Part shown: piece by piece, positions 6,289 through 12,949 of the stretch
How the letters are laid out: every line of letters starts with the position of its first letter
Numbering within the stretch: position 1 is the first letter of the stretch
Origin: Actinomycetota bacterium
GTDB lineage: Bacteria > Actinomycetota > Acidimicrobiia > Acidimicrobiales > Microtrichaceae
Assembly: GCA_018268735.1 (NCBI GenBank)
Contig: JAFDWA010000024.1
Span: forward strand, 1 to 13,124
Reading direction: 5' to 3'
DNA: 13,124 bases
Notes under the pieces: generated by a model
The model's input: only the letters and a program-made list of their open reading frames with translations
Database searches by the model: none
What the model was told of the DNA's origin: nothing
Program-made: the position numbers and the translations under genes

Positions 6289-7722
6289 TCACCACTTGAC
6301 CATCACGTGCTTGAGCTCGGTGTAGTGCTCGACCGCGTACTGCGACATGTCCTTGCCGTAGCCGGACTGCTTGAAGCCGCCGTGGGGCATCTCCGACACG
6401 AGCGGGATGTGGTCGTTGACCCACACGGTGCCGAAGCGGAGTCGGGCGCTCGCCTCCATGGCCGTGCCGACGTCCGATGTGAACACCGACGCGGCGAGCC
6501 CGTAGTCGACGTCGTTCGCCATCGCGATCGCGGATTCGACGTCGGCTGCGGACTGGATCGTGACGACCGGGCCGAACACCTCGCGCTGGACGATCTCGTC
6601 GGCCTGGCCGACCCCGATCAGCACCGACGGCTCGTAGTAGAACCCGTCGCCGTCGCGGGCCGTGCCGCCGGTGACAGCGGTCGCACCGGCGGTGACCGCC
6701 CGGTCGACGAAGCCATGGATCCGCCCGCGCTGCGCGGAGGAGATGACGGGTCCGAGCTCGGTCGCCTCGTCGGTCGTCGGACCGATGACGAGGCTGCGTG
6801 CCGCGTCGCGGATCGCGTCGACCGCGGCGTCGTGGATCCCGGCCCCGACGATCACGCGGCAGGCAGCGGTGCAGTCCTGCCCGGCGTTCCAGAACCCGCC
6901 GACCTTGATCGCCTCGGCGACCGTGGCGAGGTCCGCGTCGTCGAGCACGACGACGGGTGCCTTGCCGCCGAGCTCGAGGTGCACCCGCTTGAGGGAGTCC
7001 GAGGCGGCCTTCGCGATCGCCTTGCCGGTCCCGACCGATCCGGTGAGCGAGACCATCTCCACGAGGGGGTGCTCGACGAGCTGCGCCCCGGCCTGCTTGC
7101 CCCCGGTGATCACGTTCAGGACACCGGCGGGGAAGATGTCCGCAGCGATCTCGGCGAGCAGCAACGAGCTCATCGGCGTGAGCTCCGACGGCTTGAGCAC
7201 GACGCAGTTGCCCGCTGCGAGCGCGGGGCCGAGCTTCCACGCAGCCATCATGAACGGGTAGTTCCACGGGGCGATCGATGCCACGACGCCGATCGGCTCA
7301 CGTCGCAGCATCGACGTGTAGCCCTCCAGGTACTCGCCGGCGCCCTGGGTCTCCATGGTGCGACAGGCGCCCGCGAAGAACCGGTAGCAGTCGACGGCTG
7401 CCTCGACCTCGATGCCGGTCGCAGCGACGGGCTTGCCGGCGTCGAGGTGCTCGATGGCCACGACGTCCCCTGCGCGTGCCTCGATGGCGTCGGCGAAGCG
7501 CAGCAGCGCCGCCATCCGCTCTGCGGGGGTGGTCCGACCCCACGTCGTGAACGCCCCAGCTGCCGCCCGGCACGCGTCGTCGACGTCATCGGGCCCGGAC
7601 GCCGGCGCCTCGAAGACGACGGCGCCGGTTCCGGGGTCGACGATCGCGTCGGTGTCGCCGGAGCGTGCGGGGACCCAACGGCCTCCGATGAAGTTCTCGC
7701 TGCGGACCTCGGTGACGGACAT
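6289..7722 (-). CDS. patD: 4-aminobutyraldehyde (gamma-aminobutyraldehyde) dehydrogenase, PatD/YdcW-type
   Basis: A 477-residue NAD(P)+-dependent aldehyde dehydrogenase oxidising 4-aminobutanal (from putrescine) to 4-aminobutyrate in the cytoplasm. ALDH landmarks: PWNYP (N154), VVLKPSE (K177), SLTGSVGTG (226-233), the general base in HLELGGKAP (E250), nucleophile C284 in NAGQDCTAACR, and EVFGPVV (381-387). The stretches AAWKLGPALAAGNCVVLKPS, NAGQDCTAACR, SEMPHGG, SGYGKDMS and the ending HVMVKW follow my recollection of E. coli PatD (YdcW) closely, making this the most specific functional call in the catabolic half. The start is ATG 7722, with GAGGGGG about 8 nt upstream; the frame remains open further upstream to 7905, but that part is intergenic-like. 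Related substrates (3-aminopropanal, betaine aldehyde) cannot be excluded. Confidence 0.9.
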   Translation of the reverse strand: MSVTEVRSENFIGGRWVPARSGDTDAIVDPGTGAVVFEAPASGPDDVDDACRAAAGAFTTWGRTTPAERMAALLRFADAIEARAGDVVAIEHLDAGKPVAATGIEVEAAVDCYRFFAGACRTMETQGAGEYLEGYTSMLRREPIGVVASIAPWNYPFMMAAWKLGPALAAGNCVVLKPSELTPMSSLLLAEIAADIFPAGVLNVITGGKQAGAQLVEHPLVEMVSLTGSVGTGKAIAKAASDSLKRVHLELGGKAPVVVLDDADLATVAEAIKVGGFWNAGQDCTAACRVIVGAGIHDAAVDAIRDAARSLVIGPTTDEATELGPVISSAQRGRIHGFVDRAVTAGATAVTGGTARDGDGFYYEPSVLIGVGQADEIVQREVFGPVVTIQSAADVESAIAMANDVDYGLAASVFTSDVGTAMEASARLRFGTVWVNDHIPLVSEMPHGGFKQSGYGKDMSQYAVEHYTELKHVMVKW

Positions 7723-7898
7723 GCCCTCGACCCCCTCGTGGGTTGCTCGCGATCGGCGGTTCGCCGCGTGTCGTGTGCAAGGATGCGACCCGTCCAGGCG
7801 AGTCCACCCTCCGCGTTCGTCCAGGCCGGACGGGGTGATTCGTGGCAGTAAGGTACCAAACGAACGAAATCCATCGCATGCGTGGGGGACGGCTGCGA
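7723..7898. promoter_or_regulatory. Divergent promoter/operator region between patD and potA
   Basis: These 176 nt separate the catabolic pair (minus) from the importer operon (plus), so shared control is likely. On the plus strand TAAGGT (7849-7854) is a plausible -10, in the most A+T-rich patch of the interval, but no clear -35 was found. It is flanked by an imperfect inverted repeat, GATTCGT (7837-7843) and ACGAAATC (7864-7871). A 9-bp direct repeat CGTCCAGGC occurs at 7791-7799 and 7818-7826. None of these matches a site I know; the Lrp/AsnC protein is the obvious candidate binder. Confidence 0.4.
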
Positions 7899-9116
7899 AT
7901 GTCACGGTCGACGGATCAGGACCCGGGGAGCACGCTCGAGGACCCGGGAGCGGTCGCGGGTGGGCCCGTGGTGCGCCTCGAGCGCGTCACCAAGCACTTC
8001 GGTGACTTCGTGGCGGTGGAGGAGGCCGACTTCGACATCGCAGAGGGCGAGTTCTTCTCGATGCTCGGCCCGTCCGGCTGCGGCAAGACCACGACCTTGC
8101 GCATGATCGCCGGGTTCGAGCAGCCCACCGCCGGTCGGATCCTGCTGCAGGGCCGTGACGTGTCGCGCACCCCGCCGCACAAGCGTGACGTCAACACCGT
8201 GTTCCAGAACTACGCGCTCTTCCCGCACATGGACGTCTTCGACAACGTCGCCTTCGGTCTGCGGAACCGCAAGGTCAAAGACGCCGAGGTGCGCACCCGG
8301 GTCCACGAGATGCTCGAGGTCGTGCGCCTCCCGGAGTTCGCGCAGCGGCGACCGAACCAGCTCTCCGGGGGTCAGCAGCAGCGGATCGCTCTCGCCCGGG
8401 CGCTGGTCAACATGCCCAAGGCGCTGCTGCTCGACGAACCTCTCGGGGCGCTGGACCTGAAGCTGCGCCAGGTCATGCAGCTCGAGCTCAAGCGGATCCA
8501 GCGCGACGTCGGGATCACGTTCATCTTCGTCACCCACGACCAGGAGGAGGCCCTCACGATGTCGGACCGCATCGCGGTCATGACCCAGGGCCGTGTCGAT
8601 CAGATCGGCACCCCGACGGAGATCTACGGCCACCCGGCCACCACCTTCGTCGCCGGGTTCATCGGCACCGCCAACCTGCTGCCGGTGAAGGTGGTGTCCC
8701 AGACCGGCGACCAGGTCACCGTCGACTCCCGCCTCGGCAACCAGTTCCGCGTGCCCGCAGGTGGCCGGACCCATGCTGTGGGATCGGACGCCACGATCAT
8801 GATCCGGCCGGAGCGGTTGGTGCCGGCGGGTGCGCCGCTGCATGGTGGCGAGGCGGCCGGGACGATCGACTGCACGGTGACCAGCCTCGTCTTCCAGGGC
8901 CCGGTGGTGCGCTGCCAGGTGCAGACGTCGACAGGCGCCGACCTGGTCGCCCACCTCGGACCGGAGGACGATCCGGCGAGCCTCGCCGTCGGGTCCCCGA
9001 TCACGATGACGTGGGCCTACGACGGCGCCTACCTGGTCCCGGAGGCGATCGACGCCGACCAGGCGGGAGTCACCTCGATGGACGACGACGAGACCGCAGC
9101 GGTCGCCGTCGGTTGA
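7899..9116 (+). CDS. potA: Polyamine ABC transporter ATP-binding protein PotA
   Basis: A 405-residue ATPase that powers uptake of spermidine/putrescine through PotBC. Walker A is GPSGCGKTT (57-65), the Q-loop is [11 protein letters not shown] (Q103), the ABC signature is LSGGQQQR (155-162), Walker B is [11 protein letters not shown] (176-186), and the switch His is in VTHDQEE (H213). A C-terminal TOBE-type regulatory region (about 275-385), ending near [12 protein letters not shown], matches the CUT1/PotA layout. It has an acidic tail (SMDDDE). The start is ATG 7899, with GGGGGA 9 nt upstream; in-frame GTG 7842 and ATG 7878 lie in the promoter patch and lack ribosome-binding sites. First gene of potA-potD-potB-potC. 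Confidence 0.94.
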   Translation: MSRSTDQDPGSTLEDPGAVAGGPVVRLERVTKHFGDFVAVEEADFDIAEGEFFSMLGPSGCGKTTTLRMIAGFEQPTAGRILLQGRDVSRTPPHKRDVNTVFQNYALFPHMDVFDNVAFGLRNRKVKDAEVRTRVHEMLEVVRLPEFAQRRPNQLSGGQQQRIALARALVNMPKALLLDEPLGALDLKLRQVMQLELKRIQRDVGITFIFVTHDQEEALTMSDRIAVMTQGRVDQIGTPTEIYGHPATTFVAGFIGTANLLPVKVVSQTGDQVTVDSRLGNQFRVPAGGRTHAVGSDATIMIRPERLVPAGAPLHGGEAAGTIDCTVTSLVFQGPVVRCQVQTSTGADLVAHLGPEDDPASLAVGSPITMTWAYDGAYLVPEAIDADQAGVTSMDDDETAAVAVG

Positions 9117-9146
9117 GCTCCGGCACGACCGTTCCACACCCGGAGC
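9117..9146 (+). terminator. Hairpin in the potA-potD intergenic gap
   Basis: GCTCCGG (9117-9123) and CCGGAGC (9140-9146) form a perfect 7-bp stem with a 16-nt loop immediately after the potA stop codon. There is no T-run. It may act as a partial terminator or as an RNA-stabilising structure protecting the downstream potD message, as is common where a binding protein must be made in excess over its ATPase. Confidence 0.3.
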
Positions 9147-9183
9147 ATCCAGACACACCGACCCGGACAGACCAGGAGGAACC

Positions 9184-10341
9184 ATGGCGAACCGTGTGAG
9201 CCGTCGACAGTTCATGACCCGTTCGGGACTCGCGCTCGGCGGTGCGATCATCGCCCCGCAGGTGCTCGCCGCGTGCGGTGGCGGTGGCGGCGACGAGGCG
9301 GCGACGAAGGGCGTGTACTTCGAGAACTGGCCGGAGTACATCGACACGGCGAGCGACGGGTCCGTCTACGGACCGGGCACGACGCTCGCCCTGTTCACCA
9401 AGGAGACCGGGATCCCGATCAAGTACGTCCAGACCCTCAACGACAACAACGAGTTCTTCGCCAAGATCCAGCCGCTGCTGTCGGCGGGAAAGACGATCGG
9501 CCCGAACGTCGTCGCGCCGACGTACTGGATGGCCGCCCGGCTGCTCGACCTGAAGTGGCTCGACAAGCTGCCGCTGTCGAAGATCCCGAACGCGAAGAAC
9601 CTGGTGAGCGGCTTGCAGAAGCCGCCGTCGGATCCCACCGGGGACTACTCGCTGCCGTGGCAGGCCGGCACCACCGGGATCGCGTACAACGTCAAGGCGA
9701 CGGGGGGCAAGGAGCTCAGGTCCATCCAGGACCTGTGGGACCCGGCGCTCAAGGGCAAGGTCACCGTCGTGACCGAGATGCGCGACACGATCGGGCTCAT
9801 CGCCATGTCGCTCGGCATCGACATCTCCACCGCGAACACGCTCGCGCAGTACCAACCCGCCTACGACGAGCTCAAGAAGCAGGTCGACAGCGGCCAGATC
9901 AAGCAGTTCACCGGCAACGAGTACGTGGGGCCGCTCGAGGACGGCTCCACCGCTGCGTGCATCGCGTGGTCCGGTGACGTGCTCGGCATGAAGAACCCCG
10001 ACGTCCGCTACGTCGTGCCCGAGTCCGGCGGGACGCTGTGGTTCGACACGATGACGATCCCGAAGGGCGCGCCGAACGTCGACGACGTCGCCAAGTGGAT
10101 GGACTTCGTCTACGACCCCGTGAACGCGGCGCGCATCACCGCGGCGGTCCGGTTCATGTCCCCGGTGCAGGGCGTGCAGGAGGTCCTGAGGAGCAAGGGG
10201 GGCGAGGATGCGGTGCTCGCCGAGAACCCGCTGCTGTTCCCTGACGACGCGACCAAGGCCCGCCTCCACACGTTCGCGAACCTCAGCGATGCCGAGGAGC
10301 AGAAGATGGACGAGGCCTTCTCGAAGATCTCCGGGGCGTGA
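9184..10341 (+). CDS. potD: Polyamine-binding lipoprotein PotD/PotF-like, Tat-exported
   Basis: A 385-residue extracellular solute-binding protein that captures polyamine and delivers it to PotBC. The N-terminus carries a twin-arginine motif SRRQFM (6-11), a hydrophobic stretch and a lipobox VLAAC with lipidated C31, so it should be exported folded by Tat and anchored to the outer face of the membrane. The mature part begins with a Gly-rich linker and the family motif FENWPEYID (46-54), comparable to the NW-x-Y motif at the start of PotD/PotF. PWQAGTTGIAYN (158-169) and SIQDLWDPALKGKV are further family blocks. Ligand specificity (putrescine, spermidine or another cation) cannot be read safely. 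AGGAGG lies 4 nt before the ATG, the best ribosome-binding site of the operon. Confidence 0.93.
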   Translation: MANRVSRRQFMTRSGLALGGAIIAPQVLAACGGGGGDEAATKGVYFENWPEYIDTASDGSVYGPGTTLALFTKETGIPIKYVQTLNDNNEFFAKIQPLLSAGKTIGPNVVAPTYWMAARLLDLKWLDKLPLSKIPNAKNLVSGLQKPPSDPTGDYSLPWQAGTTGIAYNVKATGGKELRSIQDLWDPALKGKVTVVTEMRDTIGLIAMSLGIDISTANTLAQYQPAYDELKKQVDSGQIKQFTGNEYVGPLEDGSTAACIAWSGDVLGMKNPDVRYVVPESGGTLWFDTMTIPKGAPNVDDVAKWMDFVYDPVNAARITAAVRFMSPVQGVQEVLRSKGGEDAVLAENPLLFPDDATKARLHTFANLSDAEEQKMDEAFSKISGA

Positions 10342-11219
10342 GGGTGGCCGACGACGGCACGGGCCGGGGGCTTCGACGCGGTCGGTGGGCGCCGATGGGC
10401 ATGTTGAGCCCGGGCGTCATCTGGTTGCTGCTGTTCTTCCTCGTACCGGTCCTGATCCTCGTCAAGGCGTCGCTGTCGTCGACCCCACGCCGATTCATCC
10501 CGCCGACGTTCTCCTGGGACTGGTCGAACTACACCGCGGCGTTCAGCCAGTACCAGCCGCAGTTCGTCCGCTCGTTCGGCTACGCCGGCACCGCGACGAT
10601 CCTCGCGATCCTGATCGGCTACCCGCTCGCGTACTGGATCGCGACGCAGGGGGGTCGGTTCAAGAATCTGCTGATCGGCCTCGTCGTCGTCCCGTTCTTC
10701 ATCTCCTACCTGATCCGAACCATCGCGTGGACGTCGATCCTCTCCGACAACGGGCCGTTCGTCGGGCTGTACCGGCTGCTGCCGTGGGTCGGGTCCGACG
10801 GCCGTCTCCTCGCCACGCCGTGGGCGGTGATCGGTGGCCTCACCTACAACTTCATCTCGTTCATGATCCTGCCCATCTACGTGAGCCTCGAGAAGATCGA
10901 CTTCCGCCTCACCGAGGCGGCAGCGGACCTCGGCAGCACGGCGTGGCACGCGTTCCGCAAGGTGGTGCTGCCGCTGTCGATGCCCGGCGTGTTCGCGGGG
11001 AGCCTGCTGGTGTTCATCCCGGCTGCGGGCGACTACATCAACACCTACTACCTCGGCTCCGCGAAGACCACGATGATCGGCACGGTCGTGCAGGACCAGT
11101 TCCTCAAGCAGCAGGACTACCCGCAGGCCGCTGCGCTGTCGATGGTGCTCATGGTGATCATCACGACGATGGTGCTCATCTACTCCAAGTTCCTCGGGAC
11201 CGAGGGGCTGGCTGTATGA
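10338..11219 (+). CDS. potB: Polyamine ABC transporter permease PotB
   Basis: A 293-residue inner-membrane permease with about six hydrophobic segments (approx. 25-43, 80-101, 111-131, 162-183, 216-234, 264-283). The cytoplasmic EAA loop that docks on PotA is EAAADLGSTAWHAFRKVVLP (193-212), followed by MPG. It has a short basic cytoplasmic N-terminus. The GTG start at 10338 overlaps the potD stop (GTGA), implying translational coupling; GTG 10344 is a less likely alternative. Forms the transmembrane channel with PotC. Confidence 0.92.
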   Translation: MRVADDGTGRGLRRGRWAPMGMLSPGVIWLLLFFLVPVLILVKASLSSTPRRFIPPTFSWDWSNYTAAFSQYQPQFVRSFGYAGTATILAILIGYPLAYWIATQGGRFKNLLIGLVVVPFFISYLIRTIAWTSILSDNGPFVGLYRLLPWVGSDGRLLATPWAVIGGLTYNFISFMILPIYVSLEKIDFRLTEAAADLGSTAWHAFRKVVLPLSMPGVFAGSLLVFIPAAGDYINTYYLGSAKTTMIGTVVQDQFLKQQDYPQAAALSMVLMVIITTMVLIYSKFLGTEGLAV

Positions 11220-11232
11220 CGGGGTGGGTCGC

Positions 11233-12108
11233 ATGACCATGTCCGGTGGCGCAGCGCCCCCGGTCCTCGTCGAGACGCCGGATCTCGATGCCGGGACGGG
11301 TGGGCCGCAGAGGATCCAGCGCCGCTGGGGCCGTCGCGTGCTCACAGGGTTCTGCGTGCTCGTGTTCCTGTGGCTGTTCGCGCCGCTCATCAACATCGTG
11401 GCGTTCACGTTCAACCGCCCGCTCGGTCGACGGAACCTGACGTGGAACGAGTTCACCCTCGAGAACTGGGCGCAGCCCTTCAAGGACGTGACCTTGACCA
11501 GCGCGTTCCTCCGGAGCCTGCTCGTGTCCGCGGTCGCGGTGTCGATCGCGCTCGTGCTGGGCTCGTTGATGGCCATCGCGCTCGCCCGATACCGCTTCAG
11601 CGGTTCCAAGGTCACCGAGGTGTTCCTCGTGCTGCCGCTGACGACGCCCGAGATCGTGATGGGCGCGTCGCTGTACCAGCTGTTCCTGAACCGCAACGTC
11701 ACGCTCGGCTTCTCGACGATCGTGATCGCGCACATCATGTTCTGCGTCAGCTTCGTGGCGCTGACCGTGAAGGCGCGGGTGCGCGGCTTCGACTGGACGC
11801 TCGAGGACGCGGCGATGGACCTCGGCTCCTCGCCGTGGCGGACGTTCCGGAAGGTCACCTTCCCGTTGATCCTCCCGGGCATCCTCGCTGCGGCGCTGTT
11901 GAGCTTCGCCCTGTCGCTCGACGACTACATCATCACGGACTTCACCAAGGGCGAGTACGTGACGTTCCCGATCCAGGTGAACAACCAGTTCAAGATCTCG
12001 TTCCCGCCGCAGGTCAACGTGCTCGCGACCATGATCCTGGTCGTGAGCGTGCTCCTGCTGGTGCTGACGTCGCTGCGGGAGGACCGCTCGAGCGTCGTCG
12101 GTCGCTGA
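11233..12108 (+). CDS. potC: Polyamine ABC transporter permease PotC
   Basis: A 291-residue second permease with hydrophobic segments near 38-60, 95-118, 128-148, 160-179, 214-233 and 263-280. The EAA loop EDAAMDLGSSPWRTFRKVTF (191-210) is followed by PLILPG, the usual PotC pattern. The N-terminus is about 30 residues longer than in E. coli PotC and is Gly/Pro-rich. ATG 11233 is preferred because a GGGGTGGG stretch ends 4 nt upstream; GTG 11224 (three residues longer) and ATG 11239 are alternatives. It begins 13 nt after the potB stop and closes the importer operon. Confidence 0.92.
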   Translation: MTMSGGAAPPVLVETPDLDAGTGGPQRIQRRWGRRVLTGFCVLVFLWLFAPLINIVAFTFNRPLGRRNLTWNEFTLENWAQPFKDVTLTSAFLRSLLVSAVAVSIALVLGSLMAIALARYRFSGSKVTEVFLVLPLTTPEIVMGASLYQLFLNRNVTLGFSTIVIAHIMFCVSFVALTVKARVRGFDWTLEDAAMDLGSSPWRTFRKVTFPLILPGILAAALLSFALSLDDYIITDFTKGEYVTFPIQVNNQFKISFPPQVNVLATMILVVSVLLLVLTSLREDRSSVVGR

Positions 12109-12140
12109 ACCGACGCGCTCCGCCGTCCACCAGCACCCGC

Positions 12141-12260
12141 CTCGCCGTTCGTGTGCGGTTCCGACGCGTGGCGCGTCGTTCTCGCACGCGAACGCCGGGT
12201 CGTGCCGTTCGTGTGCGGTTCCGACGCGCGGCGCGTCGTTCTCGCACGCGAACGCCGGGT
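12141..12260. repeat. Two 60-bp tandem units, each a compound hairpin
   Basis: Units 12141-12200 and 12201-12260 match at 57 of 60 positions; differences are at 12142-12143 versus 12202-12203 and at 12169 versus 12229. Each unit folds on itself. In unit 1, CGTTCGTGTGCG (12146-12157) pairs with CGCACGCGAACG (12183-12194), with one T/G wobble. Inside lie a 4x4 internal loop and a perfect 7-bp stem CGACGCG/CGCGTCG (12162-12168, 12172-12178) closed by a 3-nt loop. Unit 2 has the same fold at 12206-12254. The loop base is one of the few differences, so the stems are fully kept. It lies between the potC stop and the next gene and could be a duplicated terminator or a REP-like extragenic palindrome. 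Confidence 0.85.
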
Positions 12261-12296
12261 CTCGCCGAATGTGTCCGACGTGGCAGGGTGGAGGAC

Positions 12297-12908
12297 ATGC
12301 GCGTGATCGAGGTGTTCGCCGATGTCACCTGCCCGTTCACCCACGTCGGGCTCCGGCGTTTCGTGGACCGTCGTGCCGAGCTGGGTCGTCACGACGTCGT
12401 GCTGCGAGTGCGCTCGTGGCCGCTCGAGGTGGTCAACGGCTCGCCGCTGGATGCGGCATTCATCGCCGAGGAGGTCGACGACCTCCGCGCCCAGGTGGCG
12501 CCGGAGCTATTCGCCGGGTTCGCCGAGGCGACGTTCCCGGCGACGTCCGTGCCGGCGCTCGCTCTGGCTGCAGCGGCGAACGACGTCGACCTGTCGACGG
12601 GGGAGCAGGTGAGCCTGGCGCTGCGGACGATGCTGTTCGAGGAGGGCGCCGACATCGCCGACGAGGCGGTGCTGCGAACTGTGGCTGTCGACCACGGGGT
12701 GGACTGGGACGACGTCGATGCGTCTCGTGTGCTCGCCGATCACGCCGAGGGCGTCGAACGGCACGTGATCGGGTCGCCGCACTTCTTCACCCCGGACGCA
12801 GACTTCTTCTGCCCGGGGCTCGCGATCTCCCGCGGCGAGGACGGCCACCTCCAGGTCGAACCGAAGGCCGAGGTCTTCGACGCCTTCCTCGCCTCCTGCT
12901 TCGCCTGA
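12297..12908 (+). CDS. DsbA-fold (thioredoxin-like) protein with a single active-site cysteine
   Basis: A 203-residue cytoplasmic-looking protein with no signal peptide. The N-terminal strand and active site read VIEVFADVTCPFTHVG (3-18): C12 is present but the second CxxC cysteine is Thr (T15). The cis-Pro loop GSPHFF (159-164) and an intervening helical domain (about 60-150) fit the DsbA/FrnE/HCCA-isomerase superfamily. A lone N-terminal cysteine suggests thiol-transferase, reductase or isomerase chemistry, perhaps with mycothiol, rather than disulfide oxidation; this is inference. C172 in FFCPGLAI is a second cysteine. The frame is open far upstream, but ATG 12297 is the natural start: GGAGG lies just before it, and homology-like sequence begins there. 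It follows the potC operon after 188 nt including the hairpin repeats, so it is probably an independent unit. Confidence 0.85.
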   Translation: MRVIEVFADVTCPFTHVGLRRFVDRRAELGRHDVVLRVRSWPLEVVNGSPLDAAFIAEEVDDLRAQVAPELFAGFAEATFPATSVPALALAAAANDVDLSTGEQVSLALRTMLFEEGADIADEAVLRTVAVDHGVDWDDVDASRVLADHAEGVERHVIGSPHFFTPDADFFCPGLAISRGEDGHLQVEPKAEVFDAFLASCFA

Positions 12909-12920
12909 CCGAGCGGGCGA

Positions 12921-12943
12921 CTGTCAGACCCTGATGCTTGGAT
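12921..12943 (+). promoter_or_regulatory. Candidate RecA-independent DNA-damage promoter (RecA-NDp/PafBC-type)
   Basis: The sequence cTGTCAGac (12921-12929), exactly 8 nt, then TTGGAT (12938-12943) fits the mycobacterial RecA-NDp consensus tTGTCRGtg-N8-TAnnnT in its core and spacing. The flanking bases and the second -10 base differ. The GTG of the next ORF follows 6 nt after the -10, as expected for a leaderless transcript. In mycobacteria this motif is activated by PafB/PafC after DNA damage. Confidence 0.5.
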
Positions 12944-12949
12944 GGCGTC

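Noticed and set aside
6235..7851. A 538-codon plus-strand frame opposite patD
   Set aside because: Antisense to an unmistakable aldehyde dehydrogenase; no recognisable motif.
7723..7905. N-terminal extension of the PatD frame to 7905
   Set aside because: The extra residues resemble no ALDH N-terminus and cover the divergent promoter region; ATG 7722 has an acceptable ribosome-binding site.
7902..9347. A 481-codon minus-strand frame opposite potA
   Set aside because: Antisense to an ATPase with every ABC motif; the translation is Arg/His/Asp-rich without domains.
10110..11882. A 590-codon open frame on the minus strand opposite potB and potC
   Set aside because: It lies antisense to two permeases with clear EAA motifs and operon spacing. 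Long stop-free antisense frames are expected at this GC content, and its protein is low-complexity and Arg-rich.
12141..12260. The tandem repeat as a CRISPR array
   Set aside because: There are only two adjacent units without unique spacers, each a long self-complementary hairpin, and no cas genes.
12272..12289. A second damage-type promoter (TGTCCG then CAGGGT) before the thioredoxin-like gene
   Set aside because: The base after TGTC is C instead of A/G, and the spacing to the -10-like hexamer is about 4 nt instead of 8.
11370..12296. Upstream extension of the thioredoxin-like frame through potC and the repeat, giving a repeated Arg-rich 20-residue peptide
   Set aside because: The 60-bp period keeps the frame open, but the upstream part is a shadow of potC. 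ATG 12297 with a nearby GGAGG and the DsbA-like strand start explain the gene better.
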